The notes under the pieces were generated by a model. It was not told the DNA's origin, did not search any database, and saw nothing but the letters and a program-made list of their open reading frames with translations. From the NCBI RefSeq assembly GCF_000980875.1, contig NZ_LAYO01000092.1, positions 1 to 63,037 of the forward strand: 63,037 nt of DNA. The letters run 5' to 3'. Origin of the DNA: Leucobacter sp. Ag1. Its GTDB lineage: Bacteria; Actinomycetota; Actinomycetes; Actinomycetales; Microbacteriaceae. Position numbers and translations under genes: made by a program. Positions 46,154-54,452 of this stretch are shown piece after piece; the stretch's first letter is position 1; each line of letters begins with the position of its first letter.

Positions 46154-47022
46154 GGGCGGACCTCCGATCCGTGGGCGGGGCGGGCACCCGTCGCTCGGCG
46201 CCCGACCCCCGGGTCGAGGGCGTCGCGCAGGGCGTCGCCCAGCAGGTAGCAGGCGAGAGCGACCAGCGTGATCGCGAGTCCCGGCCACAGCGCCGCGAGG
46301 GGGTGCACCTGGATCACCCGTTGCGCCTCCGCGAGCATGAGGCCCCAGGAGGGCACCTCGGGCGGAGCCCCGAACCCCAGGTAGCTGAGGCTCGCCTCGG
46401 CGAGCACCGACAGGCCCATGGCGAGCGAGAGCTGCACGAGGAGCACCGGACGGACACCGGGCAGCAGGTGCCGGCGCAGGATCGTCGCCCGCGGGAGGCC
46501 GACCGCCCGCGCCGCGAGGACGTAGTCGAGCTCGGCGACCTGCCGGAGCTCGGCGCGCAGCACCCGACCGATTCCGACGCCGAACGCGACGCCCAGAGCC
46601 GCGATCACGATGGGGATCCCGCTGCCGAACACCGCCGCGAGCATCATGGCGAGCAGCACGGTGGGGAACGCCACCAGCACGTCGATCGCGACCGCGACCG
46701 TCTCGCGCAGGCGGCGCGGACCGAGACCCCCGATCAGCGCGAGGGCGAGCCCGATGACCGCGGCGAGGGCCCCGGTGCCGAGCAGTACGGCCAGCGTCAC
46801 GCGCGTCCCGGCCATGAGCCGCGCCGCGACGTCGCGGCCGCTGCCGTCGGTGCCGAGCGGGTGCGCGGGCGAGGGATCCAGCCACAGCCGTTGCGCGCTC
46901 GCCGCGTTCGGATCCGCGGGCAGCCACGCGAGGCTCAGCAGGGCGACGAGCACGAGCGCGACGAGGATCGCCGCGGTGGCGATGCCGCCCGGCGCGAGTC
47001 GGCTCGGGATCCGCGCGCTCAC
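46150..47022 (-). CDS. Peptide/nickel-type ABC importer permease (DppC/OppC-like)
   Basis: 290 residues from GTG 47022. Six membrane spans; the HPLGTDGSGRDVAARLMAGT segment is the OppC/DppC N-terminal signature and VLAARAVGLPRATILRRHLL is the EAA loop that contacts the ATPase. Overlaps its neighbours by 4 nt on both sides. Confidence 0.88.
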   Translation of the reverse strand: MSARIPSRLAPGGIATAAILVALVLVALLSLAWLPADPNAASAQRLWLDPSPAHPLGTDGSGRDVAARLMAGTRVTLAVLLGTGALAAVIGLALALIGGLGPRRLRETVAVAIDVLVAFPTVLLAMMLAAVFGSGIPIVIAALGVAFGVGIGRVLRAELRQVAELDYVLAARAVGLPRATILRRHLLPGVRPVLLVQLSLAMGLSVLAEASLSYLGFGAPPEVPSWGLMLAEAQRVIQVHPLAALWPGLAITLVALACYLLGDALRDALDPGVGRRATGARPAHGSEVRP

Positions 47023-47972
47023 GATGCGGCGCTCCTGAGCCGGGGATCGATCACCCGGTGGATCACGTCGACGAGCGCGCCGATCAGCAGGATGACCCCC
47101 GTGAGCACGAGCAGGGTGCTCTGCACCTTCGGCAGGTCGCGGTTCCCGACGTCGCCGACGAGCATGCGGCCCAGCCCGGGCAGCGAGAACAGCTGCTCGA
47201 CCACGACGGCGCCGACGATCAGTGCCGCGATCTGCAGGCCGAGCACCGAGACGATCGAGAGACCGACCCCCGGAAGGCCGTGCTCGAGCAGCGCGCGCGG
47301 GCGGGTCAGCCCCTGCGCGCGGGTGGTGCGCACGTGATCGGCGTCGAGGGCGGTCAGGGTGGCGCTCCGCACGAAGCGGAACAGCACGGCGCCCTCGACG
47401 AGCCCGATGGTGAGCGCGGGCAGCACGAGGGCGCGCAGCGCGCGGAGCGGATCCTGCCAACCGTCGCGGGGGAATCCCTGCGCCGGGAGCCAGCCGAGCC
47501 AGCCGGCACCGACGAGGATCGCGAGCAGGCCGACGGCGACCGTCGGCACCGCCGCGGTGAGCAGCGCGCCCGCGGAGATCGCCCGGCTCGACGCCCGGCC
47601 GCTGCGGTACGCCGCGAAGACGCCGGTCGGCACCGCGACGGTCAGCAGCACGAGCAGAGACATCAGGGTGAGCGGGATCGTCACCTGCGCCTTCTGCGCG
47701 AGCTCCGCCGCGACGGGGGTTCCGGTCAGCGCGGACGTGCCGAGGTCGCCGGTGAAGAAGCCGCCGATCCAGTCGAGGTACTGGACCGCGACGGGACGAT
47801 CCAGCCCGAGCTGCTCGCGGAGTTCGGCGAGCCGGGCGGGGGAGGCCTGGACGCCGCCGATCACCTGCGCGACGTCGCCGGGCAGCAGCCGGAGCGTCGC
47901 GAAGACGAGCAGGCTCGCCGCGATCCACGCGATGACGAGCAGCCCGAGGCGCGTCAGGACGAAACGGGTCAC
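47019..47972 (-). CDS. Peptide/nickel-type ABC importer permease (DppB/OppB-like)
   Basis: 317 residues from GTG 47972. Starts with VTRFVLTRLGLLVIAWIAAS, the first span; [20 protein letters not shown] and GDLGTSALTGTPVAAEL are the OppB-type periplasmic segment; the EAA loop is VRTTRAQGLTRPRALLEHGL. Overlaps the binding-protein gene and the next permease gene by 4 nt each. Confidence 0.88.
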   Translation of the reverse strand: MTRFVLTRLGLLVIAWIAASLLVFATLRLLPGDVAQVIGGVQASPARLAELREQLGLDRPVAVQYLDWIGGFFTGDLGTSALTGTPVAAELAQKAQVTIPLTLMSLLVLLTVAVPTGVFAAYRSGRASSRAISAGALLTAAVPTVAVGLLAILVGAGWLGWLPAQGFPRDGWQDPLRALRALVLPALTIGLVEGAVLFRFVRSATLTALDADHVRTTRAQGLTRPRALLEHGLPGVGLSIVSVLGLQIAALIVGAVVVEQLFSLPGLGRMLVGDVGNRDLPKVQSTLLVLTGVILLIGALVDVIHRVIDPRLRSAAS

Positions 47973-49504
47973 CCGTGAATACTGACACCTTCGAGGTTCA
48001 GGCGCGAGTTGGTGTTCGCGCGGGGAAATCCGGTGACCTTCGTGCTGATCACGTTGGTCGGGGTGTAGTTGTACAGCCACTTCGCGGGAGCGTCGGCGGC
48101 GACCTGCTTCTCGGCGGCGGAGAGCAGCTCGTTCGCGGTCGTGGGATCCGTCGCGCGCAGCGACTCTGCGTAGAGCTGCTGCACCTTCGCGCTGTCGTAG
48201 CCGAAGTAGTACCCGGGGTTCGCGTAGTTGCCGAAGTCGCGCGCCTCCGCGTGGTCGACGTAGCTGAGCTGGTAGTCGTGGTTCGTGTACACCTGCTCGA
48301 GCCAGGTCGCGAACTCGACCCGCTTGACCTTCACGCTCACGCCAACGTCGGCGAGCTGGGTCGAGATGAGGTCGATCGTGGACTGGTCGTAGAAGTTCGG
48401 CGCGGTGAGCGTCAGGCTGAGGTTCTGCTGCCCGGCCTCGGCGAGCAGCTTCCGTGCGGCCGAGGGGTCGTAGGCGTTGACCGCGCTGAGGTCCTGATAG
48501 CCAGGCTCGAGCCGGGTGATCGGTCCGCCGATCTGCTTGCCGTCGCCGTGCTGGGTCGCGATGAGCGCCTTCGTGTCGATGGCGCGGCTCAGTGCTTCGC
48601 GCACGCGCAGGTCGTTCAGCGGGGGCTTCGCCGAGTTGAACGCGAGCGTGAAGACGTCGGTGCCGTCGGCGCGCTCGAGGCGGAAGTCGTGGTTGCCGTC
48701 GAACTCGGAGCGCAGCGAGGGCAGCAGCGCGGCGTGCACGTCGAGGTCGCCCTCCTTGAGCGCGCTCACGGCGGCCCGGCCGTCGGGGATGAAGCGGAAC
48801 ACGACCGTCTTGAGGTTCGCGGCATCGCCCCAGTAGTCGTCGTTGCGCACGAGGGTGAGGCTGTCGCCCTGCTTCCACTGCTCGAAGCGGAAGGGGCCGG
48901 TGCCGTTCGCGGAGTTGCTGAGCCGGTTCTTGGCCTTCGCCTCGAGGATCAGACCGGGGCGGTTCGCGAGCAGCCACAGCAGCTGGCTGTTCGGTTCCGC
49001 GAGCACCACGCGGACGGAGCGCGCGTCGGGCGCCGTGACGGTCGCGGCGCCTCCGACGACCTCGGGGGTCAGCGCGGCGGTGAGCGAGGCGACGACGTCC
49101 TGCGCGGTCAGCTTCGCGCCGTCGTGGAACGCGACCCCGTCGCGCAGCGCGAAATCGTAGGTCCGGCCGTCGGACGACACCTCGGGCATCCGCTCGGCGA
49201 GCACGGGGACGATCTGGTCGACGGTGCCGGGCTTCAGGCCGACGAGGCCCTGGTAGACGTTGTCGATGAGGATCTGGTCGAGGGCGACGCCCGCGGTGCT
49301 GCGGATATCGAGGTTCTGCGGCTCGTTCACCAGGCCGATCGAGATCTCCTCCTTCGCGGCGGAGGCGGTGCCCGACACCGAGAGGGCGATCGCGGTCGCG
49401 ACGATCGCGACGACCAGCACGATGCCGCCGATGACGAACGGCACCTTGGAGCGCTTGCGCTTGCGGTACGCGGGTGCCGGTGCGTCGATGACGGGAACGG
49501 TCAC
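47969..49504 (-). CDS. Solute-binding protein of a peptide/nickel-type ABC importer, membrane-anchored
   Basis: 511 residues from GTG 49504 (GGAGA at 4 nt). SBP_bac_5 fold: LVNEPQNLDIRSTAGVALDQ, FALRDGVAFHDGAKLTAQDV and NGTGPFRFEQWKQGD are the usual landmarks. The N-terminus is KRKRSKVPFVIGGIVLVV, a cytosolic basic stretch and a single hydrophobic span with no lipobox Cys, so it would be tethered by an uncleaved helix rather than as a lipoprotein, unusual for this class. First gene of the operon. Ligand (peptide, nickel chelate, opine) cannot be told. Confidence 0.85.
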   Translation of the reverse strand: MTVPVIDAPAPAYRKRKRSKVPFVIGGIVLVVAIVATAIALSVSGTASAAKEEISIGLVNEPQNLDIRSTAGVALDQILIDNVYQGLVGLKPGTVDQIVPVLAERMPEVSSDGRTYDFALRDGVAFHDGAKLTAQDVVASLTAALTPEVVGGAATVTAPDARSVRVVLAEPNSQLLWLLANRPGLILEAKAKNRLSNSANGTGPFRFEQWKQGDSLTLVRNDDYWGDAANLKTVVFRFIPDGRAAVSALKEGDLDVHAALLPSLRSEFDGNHDFRLERADGTDVFTLAFNSAKPPLNDLRVREALSRAIDTKALIATQHGDGKQIGGPITRLEPGYQDLSAVNAYDPSAARKLLAEAGQQNLSLTLTAPNFYDQSTIDLISTQLADVGVSVKVKRVEFATWLEQVYTNHDYQLSYVDHAEARDFGNYANPGYYFGYDSAKVQQLYAESLRATDPTTANELLSAAEKQVAADAPAKWLYNYTPTNVISTKVTGFPRANTNSRLNLEGVSIHG

Positions 49505-49709
49505 GGGGTCTCCCAGGTTCGTGCGGGGCCGGAACGGCGGCCGCGGGTCGGTGTCTCACAGCAGTGAGCGTGCGCGCGGCGGTGCACGGACGTCGATAGG
49601 AGAGGCTACGCTCCGGTGGTCGTGCCCCACGCGCTCGACGCCGGGTTGTTAACCTCTTGTGATCAGTCGCAAGATACGATTTTGGTTCGATTCCGCGCCG
49701 CGAGCCGGT

Positions 49710-50672
49710 TCAGACCGAGCCGATGAGCTCCCCGAGCACTGACGCGAGCTCCCGCGGAGCGGCCTCGTGCAGGTTGTGGGGGCCCGCGATCGTGCGCACG
49801 GGGGAACCCGGCAGGCGATCCCGCCACTCGTCGGCCAGCCGGGCATCGACCATTCCGGCGTCCGCGCGGATCAGGGCGACCGGGAGCCCCGCCGCGTGCA
49901 GCGCTTCCAGCGGCCGCCACAGCGGGGCGAGCGGTGACTCGGTACCGACGCCTGCGCCGGCGGCCGCGTCCGCGGGATCCGGGCCGCCCTCGGGGAGGCC
50001 GTCGAGGTGCGCCAGGTGGTGCGTCCACTCCCAGCGGCCGTCGGGCCGGCGGCGCGTGTTCAGCGCGATCCCGCGGGCGAGCGACTCCCGGCTCGACCCG
50101 ATGCCGAACGCGATCGCGCGATCGATGATCTCCTCGTGGTCGGCGTAGCTGCGCTGCCCCGTGATGAACTCGGCCACCGATCCGGCGTCTCGCGCCGGGA
50201 CCACCCCGGGGGTGATGTCGACGAGGACGAGCGCACGGGTGCGGTCGGCCCGAGCGGAGGCGGTCAGGATCGCCGTGAGACCGCCGAGGGAGTGGCCGAC
50301 GAGTGCCGTCGATCCGGGGGCGAGCGCGTCGAGCGCGAGGGCGACGTCGGGCGCCAGCAGGTCGGGGCGGTAGTCGGCGTCCTCCCGCCAGTCGCTCCGG
50401 CCGTGCCCCGGCAGGTCGAGTGCCAGCGCCGGCCGACCGAGCGCCAGCAGCGTCGGATCGAAGCCGTGCGCGTTCAGGCCGGCGCCGTGCAGCAGCACCG
50501 GCTCGGGCGCGCGGTCCGGCTCGAACGACAGCCCGCTGATGCGGCGGCCCTGCGATACCGGCGCATCGACCCGCCGCACCTCGGGCAGCGGTGCGGTGCG
50601 GGACACCCGCGCAGCGTCGCCCGCGAGGAAGCGGAACTCGTCGTCGATCGGGGGCTCCGGCATCGTTCGCAT
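49710..50672 (-). CDS. Alpha/beta hydrolase
   Basis: 320 residues. LLHGAGLNAHGFDP forms the oxyanion region, the nucleophile elbow is VGHSLGGLTA, a later Asp (IRADAGMVD) and His (GPHNLHEAAP) complete the triad. Serine hydrolase of unspecified substrate. A TAGACT hexamer 7 nt before the ATG suggests a leaderless mRNA. It is upstream of nothing in the same operon; the next minus-strand gene begins 5' of it with a 48-nt gap. Confidence 0.87.
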   Translation of the reverse strand: MRTMPEPPIDDEFRFLAGDAARVSRTAPLPEVRRVDAPVSQGRRISGLSFEPDRAPEPVLLHGAGLNAHGFDPTLLALGRPALALDLPGHGRSDWREDADYRPDLLAPDVALALDALAPGSTALVGHSLGGLTAILTASARADRTRALVLVDITPGVVPARDAGSVAEFITGQRSYADHEEIIDRAIAFGIGSSRESLARGIALNTRRRPDGRWEWTHHLAHLDGLPEGGPDPADAAAGAGVGTESPLAPLWRPLEALHAAGLPVALIRADAGMVDARLADEWRDRLPGSPVRTIAGPHNLHEAAPRELASVLGELIGSV

Positions 50673-50679
50673 GCGCAGG

Positions 50680-50685
50680 AGTCTA
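50680..50685 (-). promoter_or_regulatory. -10 element, leaderless alpha/beta hydrolase gene
   Basis: Minus-strand TAGACT, 7 nt, ATG at 50672. Confidence 0.5.
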
Positions 50686-50720
50686 GGGGGAATCGCCGGG
50701 CGGCGGCGGGGGTCCTGAAG

Positions 50721-51071
50721 CTAGCGGTAGCCGCCGTCTTCGAGGCCGGCCTCGATCTCGAACCGGTTGCGCAGCGGATCGCGTCCGGCGAGGAGGTAGA
50801 GGAACGGCATGGCGAGCCCGTACCGGCGCCACTGCTCCTGGTGCACGCGCTCGTGCTTCAGCACCCGTGGGCCGTCGTTGCGGTCGGTCAGGTAGCAGCC
50901 GCCGACGCAGCTCCCGCCGCGACCGAAGGTCCACTTCGGCATGCCGCGGAACACCCAGAGGCCGTCGACGCGTTCGATCCGCCCCGTGCTCCAGAGCGCG
51001 CCCCACGCGAAGCCGACGGCGGTGGCGTAGGCGTATCCGAAGCGTGCCAGGGGGAGCGGACGCCGGATCAC
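50721..51071 (-). CDS. Small HExxH-containing membrane-associated protein
   Basis: 116 residues from GTG 51071, overlapping the arginase-family gene (GTGA). KHERVHQEQWRRYGLAMPFL contains an HExxH zinc-binding motif, and NRFEIEAGLEDGGYR supplies a downstream Glu, the layout of a gluzincin metallopeptidase. A conserved-looking GGSCVGGCYLT lies before it. Database entries for such proteins in this order often carry the label 'Fe-S oxidoreductase', which I think is not supported by sequence. The protein is far shorter than any known peptidase, so a metal-binding or inactive role is possible. Confidence 0.55.
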   Translation of the reverse strand: MIRRPLPLARFGYAYATAVGFAWGALWSTGRIERVDGLWVFRGMPKWTFGRGGSCVGGCYLTDRNDGPRVLKHERVHQEQWRRYGLAMPFLYLLAGRDPLRNRFEIEAGLEDGGYR

Positions 51072-51964
51072 GCGCCGTCGTTCCGGCTGCGCGCCGTCAG
51101 CGCCGCGAGCACGCGCAGCACGGTCGGGAGATCCTCGTCCGCCGCGGCCCGGTCGGCCGGCGCGAACTCGCACACCGCAGCGCCCGCGAGCGGGACGGTC
51201 TCGGTCGCGGCGCGGATCGCCGCGGTGAGCTGAGCGACGCTGAGGCCGAAGGGGACCGGGGCGTGCACCGCGGCGAACTCCGAGGGGTCGAGCACGTCGA
51301 GGTCGACGTGGACGTAGACGTGCGAGACCCCGTGGTCGCGCACGAGGTCCTCGAGCCGGTCGCGCACGGCGGCCGCGAGGGGTGCGGGATCGGGCTCGAC
51401 GTCGACCGTCGCGTCGAAGATATGGCCGATGCGGTGCAGCGCGCGCCGCTCCAGCTCGATGTCCTCCTCGTCGTCGATCGCGCGCGAACCCACCAGCGTC
51501 ACGTGGGTCGCCCCCACGGGATCCGGGAACGCGAGGTCGTCGATGCCGTCGCCGAGCGCGTGCCGCAGCGCCATTCCCGAGACGGCGCCCGACGGCGAGG
51601 TGCTCGGGTGCTGCAGGTCGGGGTGCGCGTCGAACCAGAGCACGGCGACGCGCTCGGCACCGTGCCGCTCCACGACGCGCTCGAGTCCGGGGAGGGTCGA
51701 GGCGCAGTCGCCGCCGAGCGTGATCGCGGGCCCCTCGAGCTCACGCAGGATCTCGAGCGCCGAGGCGCGAGCGCGGAGCAGGCTGCTCAGGCGGGCGGCC
51801 GGAGTGCCGAGCGCGTCGCCGGCCTCGAGCGGCACCGGGACCTCGCGCCTGGCCGACTCGGGCAGGTCCTCCTTGATCGCGGCGGCCCCGTCGATCAGCT
51901 GCATCGCGCGCGACGACGGCGACCCCTGCCACTGCGGCATCACCAGGAACACGGGTCCGGTCAT
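51068..51964 (-). CDS. Arginase/agmatinase-family protein, atypical metal site
   Basis: 298 residues from ATG 51964 (GGAGGGA upstream). LWFDAHPDLQHP and VHVDLDVLDPSEF hold the Mn ligands of the ureohydrolase fold, but the first motif is LGGDCAST where agmatinase has GGDHS: Cys replaces the first His ligand. Actinobacterial arginase-family proteins of this kind are of uncertain substrate; some may be formiminoglutamase- or guanidino-type hydrolases. Coupled by overlap to the HExxH gene. Confidence 0.75.
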   Translation of the reverse strand: MTGPVFLVMPQWQGSPSSRAMQLIDGAAAIKEDLPESARREVPVPLEAGDALGTPAARLSSLLRARASALEILRELEGPAITLGGDCASTLPGLERVVERHGAERVAVLWFDAHPDLQHPSTSPSGAVSGMALRHALGDGIDDLAFPDPVGATHVTLVGSRAIDDEEDIELERRALHRIGHIFDATVDVEPDPAPLAAAVRDRLEDLVRDHGVSHVYVHVDLDVLDPSEFAAVHAPVPFGLSVAQLTAAIRAATETVPLAGAAVCEFAPADRAAADEDLPTVLRVLAALTARSRNDGA

Positions 51965-52113
51965 CGCGGTCCCTCCGACTCTGTGCACTTCACGCGCTCG
52001 GTTCGAACGCCCATGCCCCAATGGTACGCCCGGAGCGGTCCGCCGATGCGGCGGGCGGACCCGCCGTTCGGGGTGCTCGCAGCGCGTTCCCAGTGCGGGC
52101 GCGCGACACGCGC

Positions 52114-52959
52114 TCAGTGCGCGTCGTGCCCGATCGTCACGAAGTCGATGAGCTGCTCGACCCGGCCGACGAGCGCGGGATCGAGGTCGCGGAAACTGCG
52201 CACGCGCCCGCGGATCCGCGACCAGGCCTCGGCGATGTCCGCCGGTTCGTCGCCCGGCCAGCCGAGCGCGCGGCAGATGCCGGTCTTCCACTCGATGCTG
52301 CGCGGGATCTCGGGCCAGGCCGAGAGGCCGACGCGTTCGGCCTTCACCGCGGCCCAGATGTCGACGAACGGGTGGCCGACGATCAGCACGTGCGCGCCGT
52401 GCGGGCCGCGCTCGATCGCCTGCGCGATGCGCGATTCCTTGCTGCCCGCGACGAGGTGGTCGAGCAGCACGCCTGCGCGCCGTTCGGGGCCCGGCCCGAA
52501 GTCTCGCAGCACGTCGTCCAGATTGTCGGCGCCCTGCAGCAGCTCGACGACGACGCCCTCGACCCGCAGGTCGTCGCCCCAGACCTGCTCGACGAGTTCG
52601 GCGTCGTGCTTGCCCTCGACGAAGATCCGGCTCGGCATGGCCACCTTCGCCCGTTCCTGGGCCACCGCGAACGAGCCCGAGGCGGTGCGCCGCCGCGCCG
52701 CCTGCTTCTGCGGCAGCACGAGGGAGACCGGCTTGCCGTCGATGAGGAAGGCGTCGTTCAGCGGGAAGGACCGGACCTTGCCGCGGAAGTCCTCGAGCTG
52801 CACGAGGCCCTCGCGCAGGCCCACCACGGCGCCGCACCACTCGGACTCGGTGTGCTCGACCACGAGCCCGCGCGCGAGCGTCACCGGGGTGCGCTGCACG
52901 GGGCCGCGCCGGGGCTTCATATCGGCGAGGACGTCGCGGTCGTAACGGTCGTCGAACAT
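52114..52959 (-). CDS. DUF3097 family protein, TOPRIM-like domain
   Basis: 281 residues. N-terminal MFDDRYDRDVLADMKPRRGP and VVEHTESEWCGAVVGLREGL are the DUF3097 start. The central RIFVEGKHDAELVEQVWGDD has the 'EGK.D.' pattern and the later VLLDHLVAGSKESRIA and LIVGHPFVDIWAA supply Asp-rich segments resembling the TOPRIM nuclease/primase fold; this is my inference. Widely conserved in actinobacteria and uncharacterised as far as I know. A TAGGCT hexamer lies 7 nt before the ATG (leaderless). Confidence 0.8.
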   Translation of the reverse strand: MFDDRYDRDVLADMKPRRGPVQRTPVTLARGLVVEHTESEWCGAVVGLREGLVQLEDFRGKVRSFPLNDAFLIDGKPVSLVLPQKQAARRRTASGSFAVAQERAKVAMPSRIFVEGKHDAELVEQVWGDDLRVEGVVVELLQGADNLDDVLRDFGPGPERRAGVLLDHLVAGSKESRIAQAIERGPHGAHVLIVGHPFVDIWAAVKAERVGLSAWPEIPRSIEWKTGICRALGWPGDEPADIAEAWSRIRGRVRSFRDLDPALVGRVEQLIDFVTIGHDAH

Positions 52960-52966
52960 GCCTGCG

Positions 52967-52972
52967 AGCCTA
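52967..52972 (-). promoter_or_regulatory. -10 element, leaderless DUF3097 gene
   Basis: Minus-strand TAGGCT, 7 nt, ATG at 52959. Confidence 0.5.
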
Positions 52973-53062
52973 GTGCGTCGCGGGGACATCGCCCGTGGGC
53001 GTGCCCGGATGCGGGCGCGATCCTGCATCCGGGGCGCCCGATCCACAGCGGAGACCGCGTGA

Positions 53063-53068
53063 TAGCGT
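53063..53068 (+). promoter_or_regulatory. -10 element, leaderless MFS gene
   Basis: TAGCGT, 6 nt, GTG at 53075. Confidence 0.45.
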
Positions 53069-53074
53069 GCACGA

Positions 53075-54403
53075 GTGAGCGACGCAGACGAACCCGGCAG
53101 CAGATCGAGCCGGCGGTTGCGGAGTCTCCTCGTCGACATCTCGCCCCTGCGCGAGAGCCCCGCCTTCGCACGGCTCTGGATCGGGACCTCCGTCGCCCAG
53201 ATCGGGGCCCAGGTCACCATCGTCGCCGTCGGACTGCACGTCTACGCGCTGACCCACTCGACGCTCGCCGTCTCCATGGTCGCCGTCTGGGCGCTCGGCC
53301 CGATGATCCTCGCGGGGCTCTTCGGCGGTGCGCTCGCCGACCGCTACGACCGGCGGCTCGTCGCGCTCGTCACCGCGATCATCGCCTGGATCTGCATCGG
53401 CGCGCTCACCACGATCGCCTTCCTCGACGTCGAGACCCTCTGGCTCTACTACGCGCTCGCGGCGGGCAACGCGGCCGCCGCGACGATCATGGGCGCCGCG
53501 CGCGGCGCGATCCTGCCGAAGCTCCTGCCGAACCACCTGCTGCCGGCCGCCGCAGCGCTCGGCGGCATCACCATGGGCCTCGCGGTCACCGTCGGTCCGG
53601 CGGTCGCCGGCATCACCGTCGCCGCGTGGGGGTACCCGTGGACCTACCTGCTCGACGCGGTGCTGTTCACCGCCGCGTTCGTGGGGATCTTCGGTCTGCC
53701 GCAGCTCCGCCCCGACGTCGCGGTGACCGGGTTCGGCCTGTCCTCGGTCGCAGACAGCCTGCGGTTCCTGCGTCGAGCCCCGAACATCCGCGCGACCTTC
53801 GTGTTCGACCTTGTCGCGATGATCTTCGGCACGCCGCGCGTCGTCTATCCGGCCGCGGGCGCCGTGCTGCTGGGCGGGGGATCGGTGACGGTGGGCGCGC
53901 TCACGGCGTCCTTCGCCGTCGGGGCATTGCTCAGCGGGCTGCTCTCGGGCCCGCTCGGCCAGGTGCGCCGCCAGGGCCGCGCGGTCACGCTCGCGATCCT
54001 CGCGTTCGGAGCGAGCACCGCGCTCTTCGGCGTCGTGCTGCTCGTCACGGCGATCACGCACGGCACCGAGCCGGGGCGCGGGCCCATCGTGCCGGCGATC
54101 GTGCTCGGCGGGATCGCGCTGGCGGGAGCCGGGGCGAGCGACAACGTCAGCGCGGTGTTCCGCACCACGATCCTGCAGGCCGCCGCACCGGACGAGGTGC
54201 GCGGGCGGATGCAGGGCCTCTTCTCGGTGGTCGTCGCGGGCGGCCCCCGGGTCGGCGACCTGGTCGCGGGACTGATCGCGACCGCGCTCGCGCTCTGGGC
54301 GCCGGCCCTGGTCGGCGGGCTCGTGATCATGGCCATCATGCTGGCCTTCCTGCGCGTGTACCGTGGGTTCCAGCAGTACGACGCGGTGCATCCGACCCCC
54401 TGA
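53075..54403 (+). CDS. MFS transporter (enterobactin/drug exporter-like)
   Basis: 442 residues from GTG 53075. The motif GGALADRYDRRLVALVTAII in loop 2-3 and WGYPWTYLLDAVLFTAAF match the MFS_3/EntS-type exporters. About 11-12 spans. No adjacent siderophore genes, so substrate is open. 49 nt downstream starts a hydratase/hydrolase gene in the same direction. Confidence 0.83.
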   Translation: MSDADEPGSRSSRRLRSLLVDISPLRESPAFARLWIGTSVAQIGAQVTIVAVGLHVYALTHSTLAVSMVAVWALGPMILAGLFGGALADRYDRRLVALVTAIIAWICIGALTTIAFLDVETLWLYYALAAGNAAAATIMGAARGAILPKLLPNHLLPAAAALGGITMGLAVTVGPAVAGITVAAWGYPWTYLLDAVLFTAAFVGIFGLPQLRPDVAVTGFGLSSVADSLRFLRRAPNIRATFVFDLVAMIFGTPRVVYPAAGAVLLGGGSVTVGALTASFAVGALLSGLLSGPLGQVRRQGRAVTLAILAFGASTALFGVVLLVTAITHGTEPGRGPIVPAIVLGGIALAGAGASDNVSAVFRTTILQAAAPDEVRGRMQGLFSVVVAGGPRVGDLVAGLIATALALWAPALVGGLVIMAIMLAFLRVYRGFQQYDAVHPTP

Positions 54404-54452
54404 CCGGGAGCGCGGAGCGCCGGATCAGCATCGAGCCCCGAAGGGATCGCAC

